A DNA stretch of 64,000 nucleotides from UBA9715 sp045614225 (GCA_045614225.1 JAZLCO010000048.1:75653-139652); one strand, 5' to 3'; counted from the stretch's first letter, positions 8,646 to 17,663 are shown. Notes: generated from the letters alone by a model not told the origin. Numbers and translations are program-made.

Positions 8646-9887
8646 GTGAACGTTCTCGTAATCAACGCAGGTTCTTCCTCGCTTAAATACCAGCTCATCA
8701 ACGTTGAGTCCCAGCAACTTCTTGCAAAGGGCCTCTGCGACAGCGTTGGCTCTGATCGTGCAGTTCATAAACACGGTCTCGGCGATGCCGAAATCACCGA
8801 GGAAGCATACATGCCCGACCACGATCACGCAGTCGCACTCGTGCTCAATGCGATTACAGAGGGTCCAACCAAAGCAATTGATTCGCTTGATGAAATCGAT
8901 GCTGTTGGCCATCGCATCGTTCAAGGTGGAAAGTATTTCGACCGCTCGGTCATCATCGATGAGGACGTAATCGCCAAGATTGATGAAATGGCTGAACTTG
9001 CACCGCTTCATAACAAGGCAGCCATCATGGGAATTCGCGGTTGCCAGCACCACATGCCGAACACGCCGATGGTCGCAGTTTTCGACACGTCTTTCTACCA
9101 GTCACTGCCGCCTAAGGCGTACATGTATCCATTGCCCTACGAGCTCTACGAGAAGTACGCTATCCGCAAATACGGAGCACATGGCACTTCGCATCGTTAC
9201 ATCGCCGAGCAAGCCGCCGATTTCCTCGAAGAAGATCTCCGCGACCTCAAGCTCATCACATGCCACCTTGGCAACGGCTGCTCCATCAGCGCAGTCGACC
9301 ATGGTATTGCAGTCGACACGTCTATGGGCTTGACGCCGCTCGACGGTCTCATGATGGGCACACGCTGCGGGTCCATCGACCCTGCCATCGTCACCTACGT
9401 CATGGAAAAAGAAGGCCTCTCTCCACAGGAGATGAACGACCTGCTCAACAAGAAATCTGGCCTTCTCGGTGTTTCGGGAATCAGCAACGATCTGCGTCAA
9501 GTAGATGAACAAGCTGAGCGTGGTAACGAACGCGCCATGCTTGCATACGAGATGTATTCGAACTCTGCAAAGAAATTTATCGGCCAATACATCGCTGTCA
9601 TGGGCGGCGTCGACTGCATCGTCCTCACCGGCGGTGTGGGCGAGAACAGCGCTCGTATGCGCCGCATGATTTTTGCAGGTTTGCAAACCATGGGCATCAT
9701 ACTCGACGAAGAGCGCAATCGTTCAGGCGCACGCCAGCGCGAGATATCGTCAGACAATTCCGATGTGCTGATTGTCATCATACCGACCGACGAAGAGCTC
9801 ATGATTGCACGTGACACCTACGAGCTGGTGCACGACCTCATCGGGGATCCGGACATCGACTACAATCTCGACTTGTTCATGTACTAG
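8646..9887 (+). CDS. ackA: acetate kinase
   Basis: A 413-residue enzyme that converts acetyl phosphate and ADP to acetate and ATP, the substrate-level phosphorylation step of acetate fermentation. Signatures visible are VINAGSSSLKYQL at the N-terminus, HRIVQGG, CHLGNGCSISAV, and VLTGGVGENSARMR near residue 330. It begins with GTG at 8646 behind AAAGGAG (8634-8640). The partner gene pta lies immediately downstream but on the opposite strand, with one hairpin terminator between them. A weak -10 (TAAAAT, 8604-8609) lies upstream. Confidence 0.96.
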   Translation: MNVLVINAGSSSLKYQLINVESQQLLAKGLCDSVGSDRAVHKHGLGDAEITEEAYMPDHDHAVALVLNAITEGPTKAIDSLDEIDAVGHRIVQGGKYFDRSVIIDEDVIAKIDEMAELAPLHNKAAIMGIRGCQHHMPNTPMVAVFDTSFYQSLPPKAYMYPLPYELYEKYAIRKYGAHGTSHRYIAEQAADFLEEDLRDLKLITCHLGNGCSISAVDHGIAVDTSMGLTPLDGLMMGTRCGSIDPAIVTYVMEKEGLSPQEMNDLLNKKSGLLGVSGISNDLRQVDEQAERGNERAMLAYEMYSNSAKKFIGQYIAVMGGVDCIVLTGGVGENSARMRRMIFAGLQTMGIILDEERNRSGARQREISSDNSDVLIVIIPTDEELMIARDTYELVHDLIGDPDIDYNLDLFMY

Positions 9888-9904
9888 GCTATCTTTTTGC
9901 ACTG

Positions 9905-9945
9905 AAAAAACGAGCGGCCGCCCACCAGGACGGCCGCTTCTCTTC
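9905..9945. terminator. bidirectional terminator between ackA and pta
   Basis: GCGGCCG (9914-9920) pairs with CGGCCGC (9931-9937) over a 10-nt loop. An A-run (9905-9910) provides the T-tract for minus-strand transcripts, and TTCTCTTCTT follows for plus-strand transcripts. Confidence 0.8.
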
Positions 9946-9961
9946 TTGCGCTTAATAGCAA

Positions 9962-10948
9962 TTACTGTTGAGCCTGAACGCACGTGATGGCGATGACGCC
10001 ATAGATATCATCAGCATTGCAACCGCGGGAAAGATCGTTGACCGGCGCGGCAATACCTTGTGTAACAGGGCCATATGCTTCAGCTTTTGCAAGTCGCTGC
10101 ACGAGTTTATAGCCGATGTTGCCAGCATCGAGATCCGGGAATACGAGCACGTTCGCATGACCGGCAACGGAGGAGCCTGGTGCTTTCGAGCTGCCGATCT
10201 CAGGAACGATAGCGGCATCGAGCTGAAGCTCGCCATCGAGAGCGAGTTCGGGTGCAAGTTCTTTAGCAATCGCAACCGCTTCGACGACTTTAGAAGCATC
10301 GTCGTTCTTGGCCGATCCATACGAAGAGTGGGAGAGCAGTGCTACGACAGGTTCTTCACCGACCAGCGATTTGAAAGACGCTGCAGATGAAACTGCAATG
10401 TTTGCAAGTCTGGTGGCATCTGGCTGCACCTCCAAACCGCAGTCTGAGAAGAGGAACGTGCCATTTGCACCGAATTCGCAATCGGGTACGACCATGATGA
10501 AGAACGAGCTGACGAGTGCAGCTCCCGGGGCTGTCTTGAGAATCTGAAGGCTCGGACGAAGAACGTCGCCAGTCGAATGGCAAGCGCCTGCAACCATGCC
10601 ATCGGCCATGCCAGCCTTTACAAGCATGACGCCAAAGTACAGGACATCCTCGATGATCTCGGCGGCTTTTTCCTCCGTCATACCCTTGTGTTTCCTGCAC
10701 TCATACAAACCATTTGCAAGCTCTGCCTTGTATTCAGAACTTTTCGGATCGATGATGCGGGCGCCTTCCAGGTTTTTCCCGCTTTCCTCAATTGCACTAA
10801 CATCGCCAAGGATTATCAGATTTGCAATACCATCTGCAAGAATGCGCTCAGCAGCTTCCAGTGTACGGGGGTCATCGCCCTCCGGCAACACGATCGTCTT
10901 CTTGTCCTGCTTGGCTCGATTGATAACAGATTGAAGGAATGCGCTCAT
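9962..10948 (-). CDS. pta: phosphate acetyltransferase
   Basis: A 328-residue enzyme interconverting acetyl-CoA and acetyl phosphate. It is the short form, a single PTA/PTB domain without the N-terminal DRTGG and CobB-like regions of the long enterobacterial form. Visible blocks include VLPEGDDPRTLEAAERIL near residue 20-37 and the C-terminal FPDLDAGNIGYKLVQRLA and GPVTQGIAAPVNDLSRGC. AAGGAGGAG precedes the ATG at 10948. It supplies AckA, encoded convergently next door. A normal-length, intact gene. Confidence 0.95.
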   Translation of the reverse strand: MSAFLQSVINRAKQDKKTIVLPEGDDPRTLEAAERILADGIANLIILGDVSAIEESGKNLEGARIIDPKSSEYKAELANGLYECRKHKGMTEEKAAEIIEDVLYFGVMLVKAGMADGMVAGACHSTGDVLRPSLQILKTAPGAALVSSFFIMVVPDCEFGANGTFLFSDCGLEVQPDATRLANIAVSSAASFKSLVGEEPVVALLSHSSYGSAKNDDASKVVEAVAIAKELAPELALDGELQLDAAIVPEIGSSKAPGSSVAGHANVLVFPDLDAGNIGYKLVQRLAKAEAYGPVTQGIAAPVNDLSRGCNADDIYGVIAITCVQAQQ

Positions 10949-11087
10949 TTCTCCTCCTTGGCATTGTGGTTAAGGATTGCGCGTTTTGTCGCAATTGTAT
11001 GGTAATGCAGTTTGAAAAAGCCCAACTCTATAAAATAGTCCGCGGTTGTTTTATCTGGTGACCGATGAACGACAAGAAGGGGATCGA

Positions 11088-12119
11088 TTGAAAACGATAT
11101 CGTTCGCCGTGCCGTGTTATAACTCGGCCGAGTACATGGACAAGTGCATTGAGTCGCTACTCGCTTGCGATGATGGACGCGGCGATATCGAAATTCTTAT
11201 TGTCGACGATGGCTCGACGAAGGACAACACAGCTCAGAAGGCTGACGAATGGCATGAACGCTACCCTGAAACCATCTACGCAATCCATAAGGAGAATGGC
11301 GGCCACGGTTCTGCCGTCAACACGGGTCTCGAATATGCTCGTGGGCGTTATTTCAAGGTAGTTGATTCGGACGACTGGCTCGATGAAGAAGCCATGGCTC
11401 AAATCATGCCCTACCTCCGCCGACAGAGCGAGCTTCGCGAAGCAACGGATCTTGTAATCGGTAACTACGTCTATGAAAAGGTCTACGAAGGCACACGCAC
11501 TCCCATCAGCTATGGCCACATTTTCCCAACTGATCGAGAATGCACATGGGATGAGATTGGGCGTTTCAAGCCTAGCCAGTATCTCCTCATGCACTCTGTC
11601 ATCTATCGCACGGAGATGTTGCGCGACATCGAGCTCAAGCTTCCAGAGCATTGCTTCTACGTTGACAACATCTTCGTCTACGTGCCGCTGCCTGCCGTTA
11701 AATCGATACGTTACTTCGATGTCGACATGTACCGTTACTTCATCGGTCGCGAGGGTCAGTCTGTCAACGAAGACATCATGAAATCGCGCATTGACCAACA
11801 ACTTCGGATTACGCGCGTGATGATCGACTCAGTTGATCTGGACGAGGATGTCGAGTCCAAGAGACTCCGACGTTACATGCTGAACTACCTCTCGATGATG
11901 ATGTGCATCTGCTCGGTTTTCCTCCGCATGATCAATACGAGCGAGGCCGAAGGGAAGCGCAAGGACATATGGGCTTACCTGAAGGCACGCAGGCCAAAGA
12001 TGTATGGACGCATCAGGAGGAACGTCCTCAATTTCAGCACGAATATTCCGAGCAGGTTTGGGCGCAGGCTGGGATTGGGCGGCTATCATCTCGCGCAGAA
12101 GATCTTCAAGTTCAACTAA
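11088..12119 (+). CDS. glycosyltransferase family 2
   Basis: A GT-A fold glycosyltransferase of about 343 residues. The N-terminus ISFAVPCYNSAEYMDKCIESLLA, the VDDGSTKDNT nucleotide-sugar site and VVDSDDWLD, containing the metal-binding acidic motif, are typical of GT2 enzymes. No transmembrane helix is apparent, so it is probably cytosolic or peripheral. The proposed start is TTG at 11088, preceded by AAGGGG with 5 nt spacing; an upstream TTG at 11046 would add 14 non-homologous residues. It stands alone between pta and a convergent PLP-fold gene. Donor and acceptor sugars cannot be predicted. Confidence 0.85.
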   Translation: MKTISFAVPCYNSAEYMDKCIESLLACDDGRGDIEILIVDDGSTKDNTAQKADEWHERYPETIYAIHKENGGHGSAVNTGLEYARGRYFKVVDSDDWLDEEAMAQIMPYLRRQSELREATDLVIGNYVYEKVYEGTRTPISYGHIFPTDRECTWDEIGRFKPSQYLLMHSVIYRTEMLRDIELKLPEHCFYVDNIFVYVPLPAVKSIRYFDVDMYRYFIGREGQSVNEDIMKSRIDQQLRITRVMIDSVDLDEDVESKRLRRYMLNYLSMMMCICSVFLRMINTSEAEGKRKDIWAYLKARRPKMYGRIRRNVLNFSTNIPSRFGRRLGLGGYHLAQKIFKFN

Positions 12120-12137
12120 CTGATCTAGTGCAATACC

Positions 12138-13271
12138 TTAGCTTGAAGGCGAGATTATGCGCCTCAGCGTTGCTATGAGCTTTTCATTTTCCTGCCGAGT
12201 TCTTACCGCGACACAGAAATAGCCATTCGACTTGAGACCTGGCGTTCCAGCAAGCTTGCGCACAAGAAATCCCTCGAGCTGGAGTAACGAGCTCAACTGG
12301 TTAACATCGTTGACTGCGAGTTTCATTCCATCGCCGTTGTGGTACGTGCACATGACGTAGTTTGCTTCAGCAGGGAAGATGTCTATTCCTGGGATAAGGC
12401 TGAGCATGCACTGCATCCAAGGAATTTCGCTGTCGAGAAATGCTCGGACGCTATCAAGTTTTGGATGCTCGATTGCCGAGGGCTCTGCAAGCACTTCAGC
12501 AAACATAGATACACATGTGTTATCGAAAAACTGCGTTAGATGCGCGATAGTGTCGGGTTGCGCGATGCAATAACTGACGTGTACGCCAGGCATTGCATAT
12601 TGTTCAGAGAAAGACTGAATTACTATAAGGTTATCGTAATCGCGCACAAGCGGCGCCATTGATTCGCCTCCGAGCGTGAGCTCAATCGAGCGCTCATCGA
12701 CGATAACCCATTCGCACATATCAAGATAAGAAAGCAACGTTGACTTTGAAAGCAACCGGCTCGTCGGATAGCTCGGATTTGCAAGTAACGCAGCATCTAA
12801 GCGCATACCCTGCGCTTCAAGAGCATCTGCGTGAGGCGTGACGAACGTCGCAGGAACTGAGATACGTTCGATCGAATGGCCAAGGTTCGACAAAGTGATT
12901 ATGTATTCAATTGGGCATGGCATGGACACGCCAACGACTCCCGGCTCGAAAGCTTGTGCTACAGCTGAGATCATGTTCGAAACCGTTGAGCCGACAAGGA
13001 ATGATTCGACCGGCATGCCAAATGTGCGGGCGAGAACGCTACGCAGGGTGTGAGCCTCCCTGTCAGGTAGGTACGACGCGATACCGCTTTTGAATGCGCT
13101 GACAATCGCATCATTGAAACTCTGGGGCATGCCAAAGGGGTTGTCAGTCCCCGAGAAGTCGATCCAAGATATCTCATCACGCAATTCATAGGGAGGACAG
13201 AGGACTTGCTCGGGAAACTCGGGGATGAGCGCAAGCGCCGAATGCCGCGACGTTTCGTTTGCGAATTCCAC
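12138..13271 (-). CDS. PLP-fold (class I/II aminotransferase-like) protein lacking the catalytic lysine
   Basis: A 377-residue protein with the layout of histidinol-phosphate aminotransferase / CobD-type enzymes: an N-terminal WIDFSGTDNPFG (compare LxxNENP), ANPSYPTS where NPxNPTG is expected, and VDERSIELT where the PLP-contacting DExY is expected. The segment that normally reads SFSK-x-x-x-x-PGLR-x-GY is SFSEQYAMPGVHVSY, so Glu223 (codon GAA, 12605-12603) replaces the Schiff-base lysine. The glycines around it are also changed. The frame is otherwise intact and full length, so this is not a decayed gene. It is probably not a transaminase; a binding or regulatory role is inferred. Flanked by a convergent glycosyltransferase and divergent dinB. 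Confidence 0.78.
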   Translation of the reverse strand: MEFANETSRHSALALIPEFPEQVLCPPYELRDEISWIDFSGTDNPFGMPQSFNDAIVSAFKSGIASYLPDREAHTLRSVLARTFGMPVESFLVGSTVSNMISAVAQAFEPGVVGVSMPCPIEYIITLSNLGHSIERISVPATFVTPHADALEAQGMRLDAALLANPSYPTSRLLSKSTLLSYLDMCEWVIVDERSIELTLGGESMAPLVRDYDNLIVIQSFSEQYAMPGVHVSYCIAQPDTIAHLTQFFDNTCVSMFAEVLAEPSAIEHPKLDSVRAFLDSEIPWMQCMLSLIPGIDIFPAEANYVMCTYHNGDGMKLAVNDVNQLSSLLQLEGFLVRKLAGTPGLKSNGYFCVAVRTRQENEKLIATLRRIISPSS

Positions 13272-13439
13272 TATGCCTCCTTTGCCTCTCCCTAAATTGG
13301 TACACTACCCATCATCTTGTTGCAGAAAACGACAACTTGCGGAACATCTTGTGCTTGCAATTTGTTATTACGTCGTACGTTTTCCCAGATGAAACGGGTT
13401 TTTTATACTATCACAGTTTCACTGGTACAATTCGAAAAT

Positions 13440-14705
13440 ATGAAAGATAATTCTTTTGTCACCGCCCTTGAGGCCATTCCCTGGGAAGGACCCGCAATCC
13501 TCCTAGTCGACCTCGATGCCTTTTTTGCTTCCGTTGAACAACTCGACCATCCCGCATGGCGCGGAAAGCCCGTCATCGTTGGAGGCAGTTCGAAGAGAAG
13601 GGGAGTGGTGTCCACGTGCTCGTATGAAGCGCGTAAATATGGTGTCCGTTCTGCAATGCCGTCGTCAACTGCAGACAGGCTTTGCCCCGATGCCATATGG
13701 ACTATTGGGCATTTCGACCGTTATCGAGAAATGTCCAATGCCGTCATGGAGATCTTGCATGACGAAACCCCGCACATGCAGCAGGTCAGCATCGATGAAG
13801 CGTTTCTCGACGTTTCGCCGACTGCGATAAATCGAGAACATCCCGTTTCAATTGCTCGAAGGATTCAAAACCGCGTCGAGCAGTTGGGCATTTCTTGTTC
13901 GATAGGAGTGGGCACGACTAAAGCTGTTGCAAAACTCGCGTCTGACATGGACAAACCAAGAGGCTTGACCGTCGTAATGCCAGGAAGTGAATTGAACTTC
14001 ATGGAACAGCAGCCTGTGCGCGCTTTGAGCGGCATTGGCCCTTCCGCCGAAGCTAAGCTCCATGAGTTTGGAATTGACACGCTTGGTGAGCTTGCACGTG
14101 CTGATGATGAGCTCATCGAGAACCTGCTTGGCAAAACCGGAATGGTTATGCTTGCACGTGCTAGAGGTCTCGAGTTCTCGCCAATTGAGGAAGACGATTC
14201 AGTTAAGTCGGTCTCGAACGAAACATCCTTTGGAGAAGACCTTTCAAACCGCGAAGACATTGAAGCGGCTATTGCAATCATGGCTGCAAAAGTCGGTCGA
14301 AGACTGAGGAGGAAAGACCTTAAAGGCTCAACGCTTACCTTGAAAGTTAGATTCTCTGACCTTTCGTTCAAAAGCGTCCAAAGACCTCTTAAACATCCGA
14401 GCGACGATGAATATGTCTTCATTGAAATGCTGCATCATATGCTCGACGAAATCTGGGGAGAGGGAATTCCTCTTCGGCTTGTTGGTGTCGCTGTCACGGG
14501 TTTTGAAGCAGAAGACACTTCACAGCCTTCACTCTTCGATGATGAGCTTCAGGCGAATGCGGATACGAAGCATAGAAATCTCTCGAATGCTACCGACAGC
14601 ATCAAAGATCGTTTTGGAGAATCTGCCCTCAAATTCGGCCGTGAATTGAGATTGAACGGAATCGATACCGGGTCGTCATCAAAGAACCCTGCTGATTACA
14701 AATAA
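13440..14705 (+). CDS. dinB: DNA polymerase IV (Y-family translesion polymerase)
   Basis: A 421-residue translesion polymerase. The N-terminal catalytic segment AILLVDLDAFFASVEQLDHPAWRGKPVIVGG and the second acidic site QVSIDEAFLDVSPT are present. They are followed by the little-finger region with a helix-hairpin-helix (ALSGIGPSAEAKLHEFGIDTLGELA). The ATG at 13440 is chosen because homology begins just after it; the Shine-Dalgarno is weak. The 169 bp upstream region is shared with a divergent gene. I did not find a GAAC-N4-GTTC LexA box there, unlike at lexA and recA. A -10-like TATACT lies at 13404-13409. Confidence 0.93.
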   Translation: MKDNSFVTALEAIPWEGPAILLVDLDAFFASVEQLDHPAWRGKPVIVGGSSKRRGVVSTCSYEARKYGVRSAMPSSTADRLCPDAIWTIGHFDRYREMSNAVMEILHDETPHMQQVSIDEAFLDVSPTAINREHPVSIARRIQNRVEQLGISCSIGVGTTKAVAKLASDMDKPRGLTVVMPGSELNFMEQQPVRALSGIGPSAEAKLHEFGIDTLGELARADDELIENLLGKTGMVMLARARGLEFSPIEEDDSVKSVSNETSFGEDLSNREDIEAAIAIMAAKVGRRLRRKDLKGSTLTLKVRFSDLSFKSVQRPLKHPSDDEYVFIEMLHHMLDEIWGEGIPLRLVGVAVTGFEAEDTSQPSLFDDELQANADTKHRNLSNATDSIKDRFGESALKFGRELRLNGIDTGSSSKNPADYK

Positions 14706-14731
14706 GCCCCGGTGAATCAGTCTCCGGGGCT
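14705..14731. terminator. terminator between dinB and the DegV gene
   Basis: AGCCCCGG (14705-14712) pairs with CCGGGGCT (14724-14731), overlapping the end of dinB. A moderately T-rich segment follows on the plus strand. It separates two convergent genes. Confidence 0.65.
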
Positions 14732-14755
14732 CGTTCATTTGATTTCAGGATTGCT

Positions 14756-15628
14756 CTAACGTTTGTCTGCCATAAAGAACAGCGCAAGGGTTCCTGGACC
14801 AGCATGGGCGCCAATAACAGGGTCAAGGATATTGACCGTGAAATTCGTGCAACCAAGCCGCTTCGTAATCTCGCTCTTCAAGAACTCGACATCATCCTCG
14901 CAATCGCCATGCGAAATAAAGATCTCCTGGTCCTCGACGGGCTTGAGGGCCGATGCTTCCATGTGGTCGACCATGTCGATGATTGACTTCTTCCTACCAC
15001 GCACCTTGTCCATTGGGATAAGATGCCCTTCATCGTCAACATGGAGCACCGGTTTGATCTTGAGCAAGGAACCTGCCCATGCGCTCGTCCTCGAAACACG
15101 ACCACCACGGAACAAATAAATCAAGTCGTCAACAGTGAACCAGTGGGCTAAGTTCAACTTATTGTCTTCAACCCATTGCCACGTTTCCTCAATCGTAGCG
15201 CCTTCTTGAGCCATTTTTGCAGCTTTATGAACTATAAGACCTTGCCCCATGGCAGCAGCCAATGTGTCGGTATGGAAAACCTTCCTCTCAGGATATTTCT
15301 CCTTGAGTATGTTCATCAGATTTGCAATTGCCTGATACGTACCAGAGAGACCACTTGAGAATCCTATATAGAGAACATCTTTTCCACCCGCGAGTAGGCT
15401 TTCGATCAACTCGAGAGACTCTTCCTGATTCGGCAGGGAAGTAGTGAACACCTTTCCATTCCGCATCATGTCGAAGAATCGTTTCAAGTCGCTCTTTTCA
15501 CCTTTTACATAGCTTTTGAATTGCTCGCCATCAGACATGAACGTGAGCGGAAGGATGTGCAGACCGTACTCGTCGATAAGCTCGTCGGGCAGATTGCAGC
15601 TGGAATCAGTAACGATTTCGAATTGCAT
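14756..15628 (-). CDS. DegV family fatty-acid-binding protein
   Basis: A 290-residue DegV-fold protein. It begins FEIVTDSSCNLPDE and has the conserved SLPNQEE, GFSSGLSGTYQ, DTLAAAMGQGL and FRGGRVSR blocks, plus the C-terminal HAGPGTLALFF. DegV (FakB-type) proteins bind a fatty acid and present it to a FakA kinase; no kinase gene is in this window. The ATG at 15628 follows GAGGAG at 7 nt. A second family member at 27830-28756 is only partly similar. Confidence 0.9.
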   Translation of the reverse strand: MQFEIVTDSSCNLPDELIDEYGLHILPLTFMSDGEQFKSYVKGEKSDLKRFFDMMRNGKVFTTSLPNQEESLELIESLLAGGKDVLYIGFSSGLSGTYQAIANLMNILKEKYPERKVFHTDTLAAAMGQGLIVHKAAKMAQEGATIEETWQWVEDNKLNLAHWFTVDDLIYLFRGGRVSRTSAWAGSLLKIKPVLHVDDEGHLIPMDKVRGRKKSIIDMVDHMEASALKPVEDQEIFISHGDCEDDVEFLKSEITKRLGCTNFTVNILDPVIGAHAGPGTLALFFMADKR

Positions 15629-15893
15629 AAATAACTCCTCAGTAGACGTACGCTGAATCATTGTACACATTCATTCGTGACATAGGTATTCCAAATCTGC
15701 TAAGCGCGTTTATTCTTTACTGAGAAAGGTTTATCTTGCCCAAGAGTAGCGCAATGCCCCAGTTCATTAGGGAAGTGACCCATATACATCACTTGTGTTT
15801 AAAATCATCGTAAGTTTACATAACATATATTATCAGTTATTAGTTTAAAGTACTGAAATGTGCAGGGGACCTTTTATAGGTCATTTTTTTGGA

Positions 15894-16478
15894 CTATCCC
15901 CACGTAGTGCTCGTGGAGCCAGATCCCGCAAGAGGCCCGTTCCCGAACAAGGCGCTGTAATCTCCCGTTTGAACAAATTGCATGACCATCGGCATCAGTA
16001 TGATCAACGACACCACGTTTAGAACCAACGCAACGCAACTCATGACTATTGCCATCATGCCCGCGCGTTTGAGAGCCCTCACAACGCTTTCGTCTTGCAT
16101 GTGTCCTGCAATGCCTGAAAACTTTCGGTAACTGATGATCGCCAATATGAGCGCAACTGTGCTTGCAAAAACTCCTCCGATGATCAATGACACGAGCGCA
16201 ACGATTTGCGCCGCAATGTTGTAGTTACGCGCGCTTTTGAACTCAACGGCATCAGCGTTGTCAATCGTGAACATGACGCTGCCGATTCGAACCTGATGCT
16301 TCAAATTCATGTCATTCGTTTGTGGTGCTTGATTTTGTGCTCCATTGGGCTTCCAGCTGACTGGTGGCTCAGGACTTTGCTTGCTATCTTGACTTGGCTC
16401 TTGGAAAACACGGCTATTCCGAGGATCGCGTTGGTTCTCATCCTCGTTTTGAGTGTTTCTATTAAAATCGTCGCTCAT
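15894..16478 (-). CDS. small membrane protein, DUF4190-like
   Basis: A 194-residue protein of unknown function. The first 65 residues are polar and rich in Gln, Asn and Pro (disordered). A region around residue 85-170 contains two or three hydrophobic helices separated by a basic loop (SYRKFSGIAGHMQDESVVRALKRAG). That pattern resembles DUF4190-type membrane proteins. The last 20 residues are Gly/Ser-rich. GAAAGAG precedes the ATG. It is the only gene between the DegV gene and dut; its upstream neighbours are not obviously co-transcribed. Confidence 0.6.
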   Translation of the reverse strand: MSDDFNRNTQNEDENQRDPRNSRVFQEPSQDSKQSPEPPVSWKPNGAQNQAPQTNDMNLKHQVRIGSVMFTIDNADAVEFKSARNYNIAAQIVALVSLIIGGVFASTVALILAIISYRKFSGIAGHMQDESVVRALKRAGMMAIVMSCVALVLNVVSLIILMPMVMQFVQTGDYSALFGNGPLAGSGSTSTTWG

Positions 16479-16546
16479 GTATGCTCTTTCTTATAAGCCT
16501 CTGACCTGGTCATTTGTAATCTCGGGCCTTCAGATGCGATTTAAGG

Positions 16547-16587
16547 CCCCGTTTTTCAGAAATCGACCAAGATATCGAAAAACAGGG
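16547..16587. other. long stem-loop downstream of dut
   Basis: CCCCGTTTTTC (16547-16557) pairs with GAAAAACAGGG (16577-16587), 11 pairs including one G-T. It overlaps a second hairpin, GGGCCTT (16524-16530) with AAGGCCC (16543-16549), so the two are mutually exclusive. Neither is a canonical terminator for dut. Confidence 0.4.
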
Positions 16588-16638
16588 CAAAATATGCTTC
16601 TCATGCAAACTGTTAGCACAAGACTATTTTGAAGCCGC

Positions 16639-17085
16639 TTATAATCGCATTCCGCTGCTGCCAAAGCCTCCAGAACCACGCTCAGTCGATGAAAGCTCGT
16701 CAACTTCCTCAAGCGTGACCGTTGGTGTTTCGAGGATGACGATTTGCGCAATCCGATCGCCGTGCTCGATGACGAAATCGTTTTCCGGATCAAGGTTAAC
16801 AAGAATTGCTTTTATCTCGCCACGATAATCGCTGTCGATAAGTCCCGGCGAATTGACTATTGAAATACCATGCTTAACCGCCAAACCGCTTCGCGGCATG
16901 ACGAAGCCCGCGTAACCACGCGGTATGGCCATTTTGATGCCACAAGATACGAGCTTTCGCTCAAACGGTTTCAGAACAGCAGCTTCTGCCGCACGCAAAT
17001 CAAGACCAGCATCGCCAGGATACGCATACGCTGGCATGTCGAGCGTTTTATCAATTCGCTGTATCGGAACCGCGATTGCAGCCAT
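16639..17085 (-). CDS. dut: dUTP diphosphatase
   Basis: A 148-residue trimeric dUTPase that hydrolyses dUTP to dUMP, keeping uracil out of DNA and feeding dTMP synthesis. All five family motifs are visible: YPGDAGLDLRAA, PRSGLAVKHG, NSPGLIDSDYRGEI, HGDRIAQIVI and the C-terminal ERGSGGFGSSG arm that closes over the active site. It starts directly after the nrdR stop, so the two nucleotide-metabolism genes form an operon. Confidence 0.96.
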   Translation of the reverse strand: MAAIAVPIQRIDKTLDMPAYAYPGDAGLDLRAAEAAVLKPFERKLVSCGIKMAIPRGYAGFVMPRSGLAVKHGISIVNSPGLIDSDYRGEIKAILVNLDPENDFVIEHGDRIAQIVILETPTVTLEEVDELSSTERGSGGFGSSGMRL

Positions 17086-17532
17086 CTATCTCAAATCCTC
17101 CAATGCAGATGCGAATTCCTCAATGTTCTGGAAGTCTTTGTACACGCTGGCAAACCGTACGTACGCAACATCATCAAGCTTCTCAAGTCTTTCGAGCACT
17201 TTGTTTCCAAGGGCTTTTGAAGTCGTCTCATTCTTCGGTGACTGCCTGAGCTCTGCTTCAATACCATCGATCAAATTGTTAATCTGATCAGGTGTTATTG
17301 GGCGTTTTGCACATGCAACGGTTACACCACGCAAAAGCTTGGCGCGATCGTATGTCTCAGACGAACCATCCGATTTGATGACGAGCAACGGGCTGTCGCC
17401 AAGACGCTCGTACGTCGTGAATCGATGACGGCAACTCAGGCACTCGCGCCTCCGCCTGATTGTCGAATAATCATCCGAAGGCCTCGAGTCAACTACCTTG
17501 GATTCAGGATGACCGCATGATGGGCAGCGCAT
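17086..17532 (-). CDS. nrdR: transcriptional repressor NrdR
   Basis: A 149-residue regulator of ribonucleotide reductase genes. The zinc ribbon has two Cys pairs (MRCPSCGH, CLSCRHRF) and is followed by the ATP-cone domain (about 49-139; VIKSDGSSETYDRAKLLRGVTVACAKRP). It represses when dATP is bound. AAGGAG precedes the ATG at 17532; a longer frame reaching 17574 lacks a site. It abuts dut with no gap. A candidate NrdR box at 17600-17615 suggests autoregulation. No nrd gene lies in the window. Confidence 0.96.
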   Translation of the reverse strand: MRCPSCGHPESKVVDSRPSDDYSTIRRRRECLSCRHRFTTYERLGDSPLLVIKSDGSSETYDRAKLLRGVTVACAKRPITPDQINNLIDGIEAELRQSPKNETTSKALGNKVLERLEKLDDVAYVRFASVYKDFQNIEEFASALEDLR

Positions 17533-17599
17533 AATTCTCCTTCGTTTGGGGTGCATATGCGCATAGGATACCACTTACAGGCGTTTGAAAAGACCTGAG

Positions 17600-17615
17600 A
17601 CACAAGATATTGTTG
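17600..17615. promoter_or_regulatory. candidate NrdR box upstream of nrdR
   Basis: ACACAAGATATTGTTG matches 13 of 16 positions of the published NrdR consensus acaCwAtATaTwGtgt (recalled from the literature). It is about 70 bp upstream of the nrdR start. NrdR boxes usually come in pairs; I see only one. Confidence 0.35.
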
Positions 17616-17663
17616 TTAATTTTTTGCCATCTCGATAAACGTAACGCCAACCACATTCTCTAG

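Noticed and set aside
13272..13439. A LexA box for dinB (GGAACATCTTGTGC).
   Set aside because: The right half-site does not match GTTC at N4 spacing, so SOS control of dinB is not supported here.
15860..15893. A plus-strand terminator (GACC...GGTC then seven T's).
   Set aside because: The stem is only four base pairs and no plus-strand gene lies upstream.
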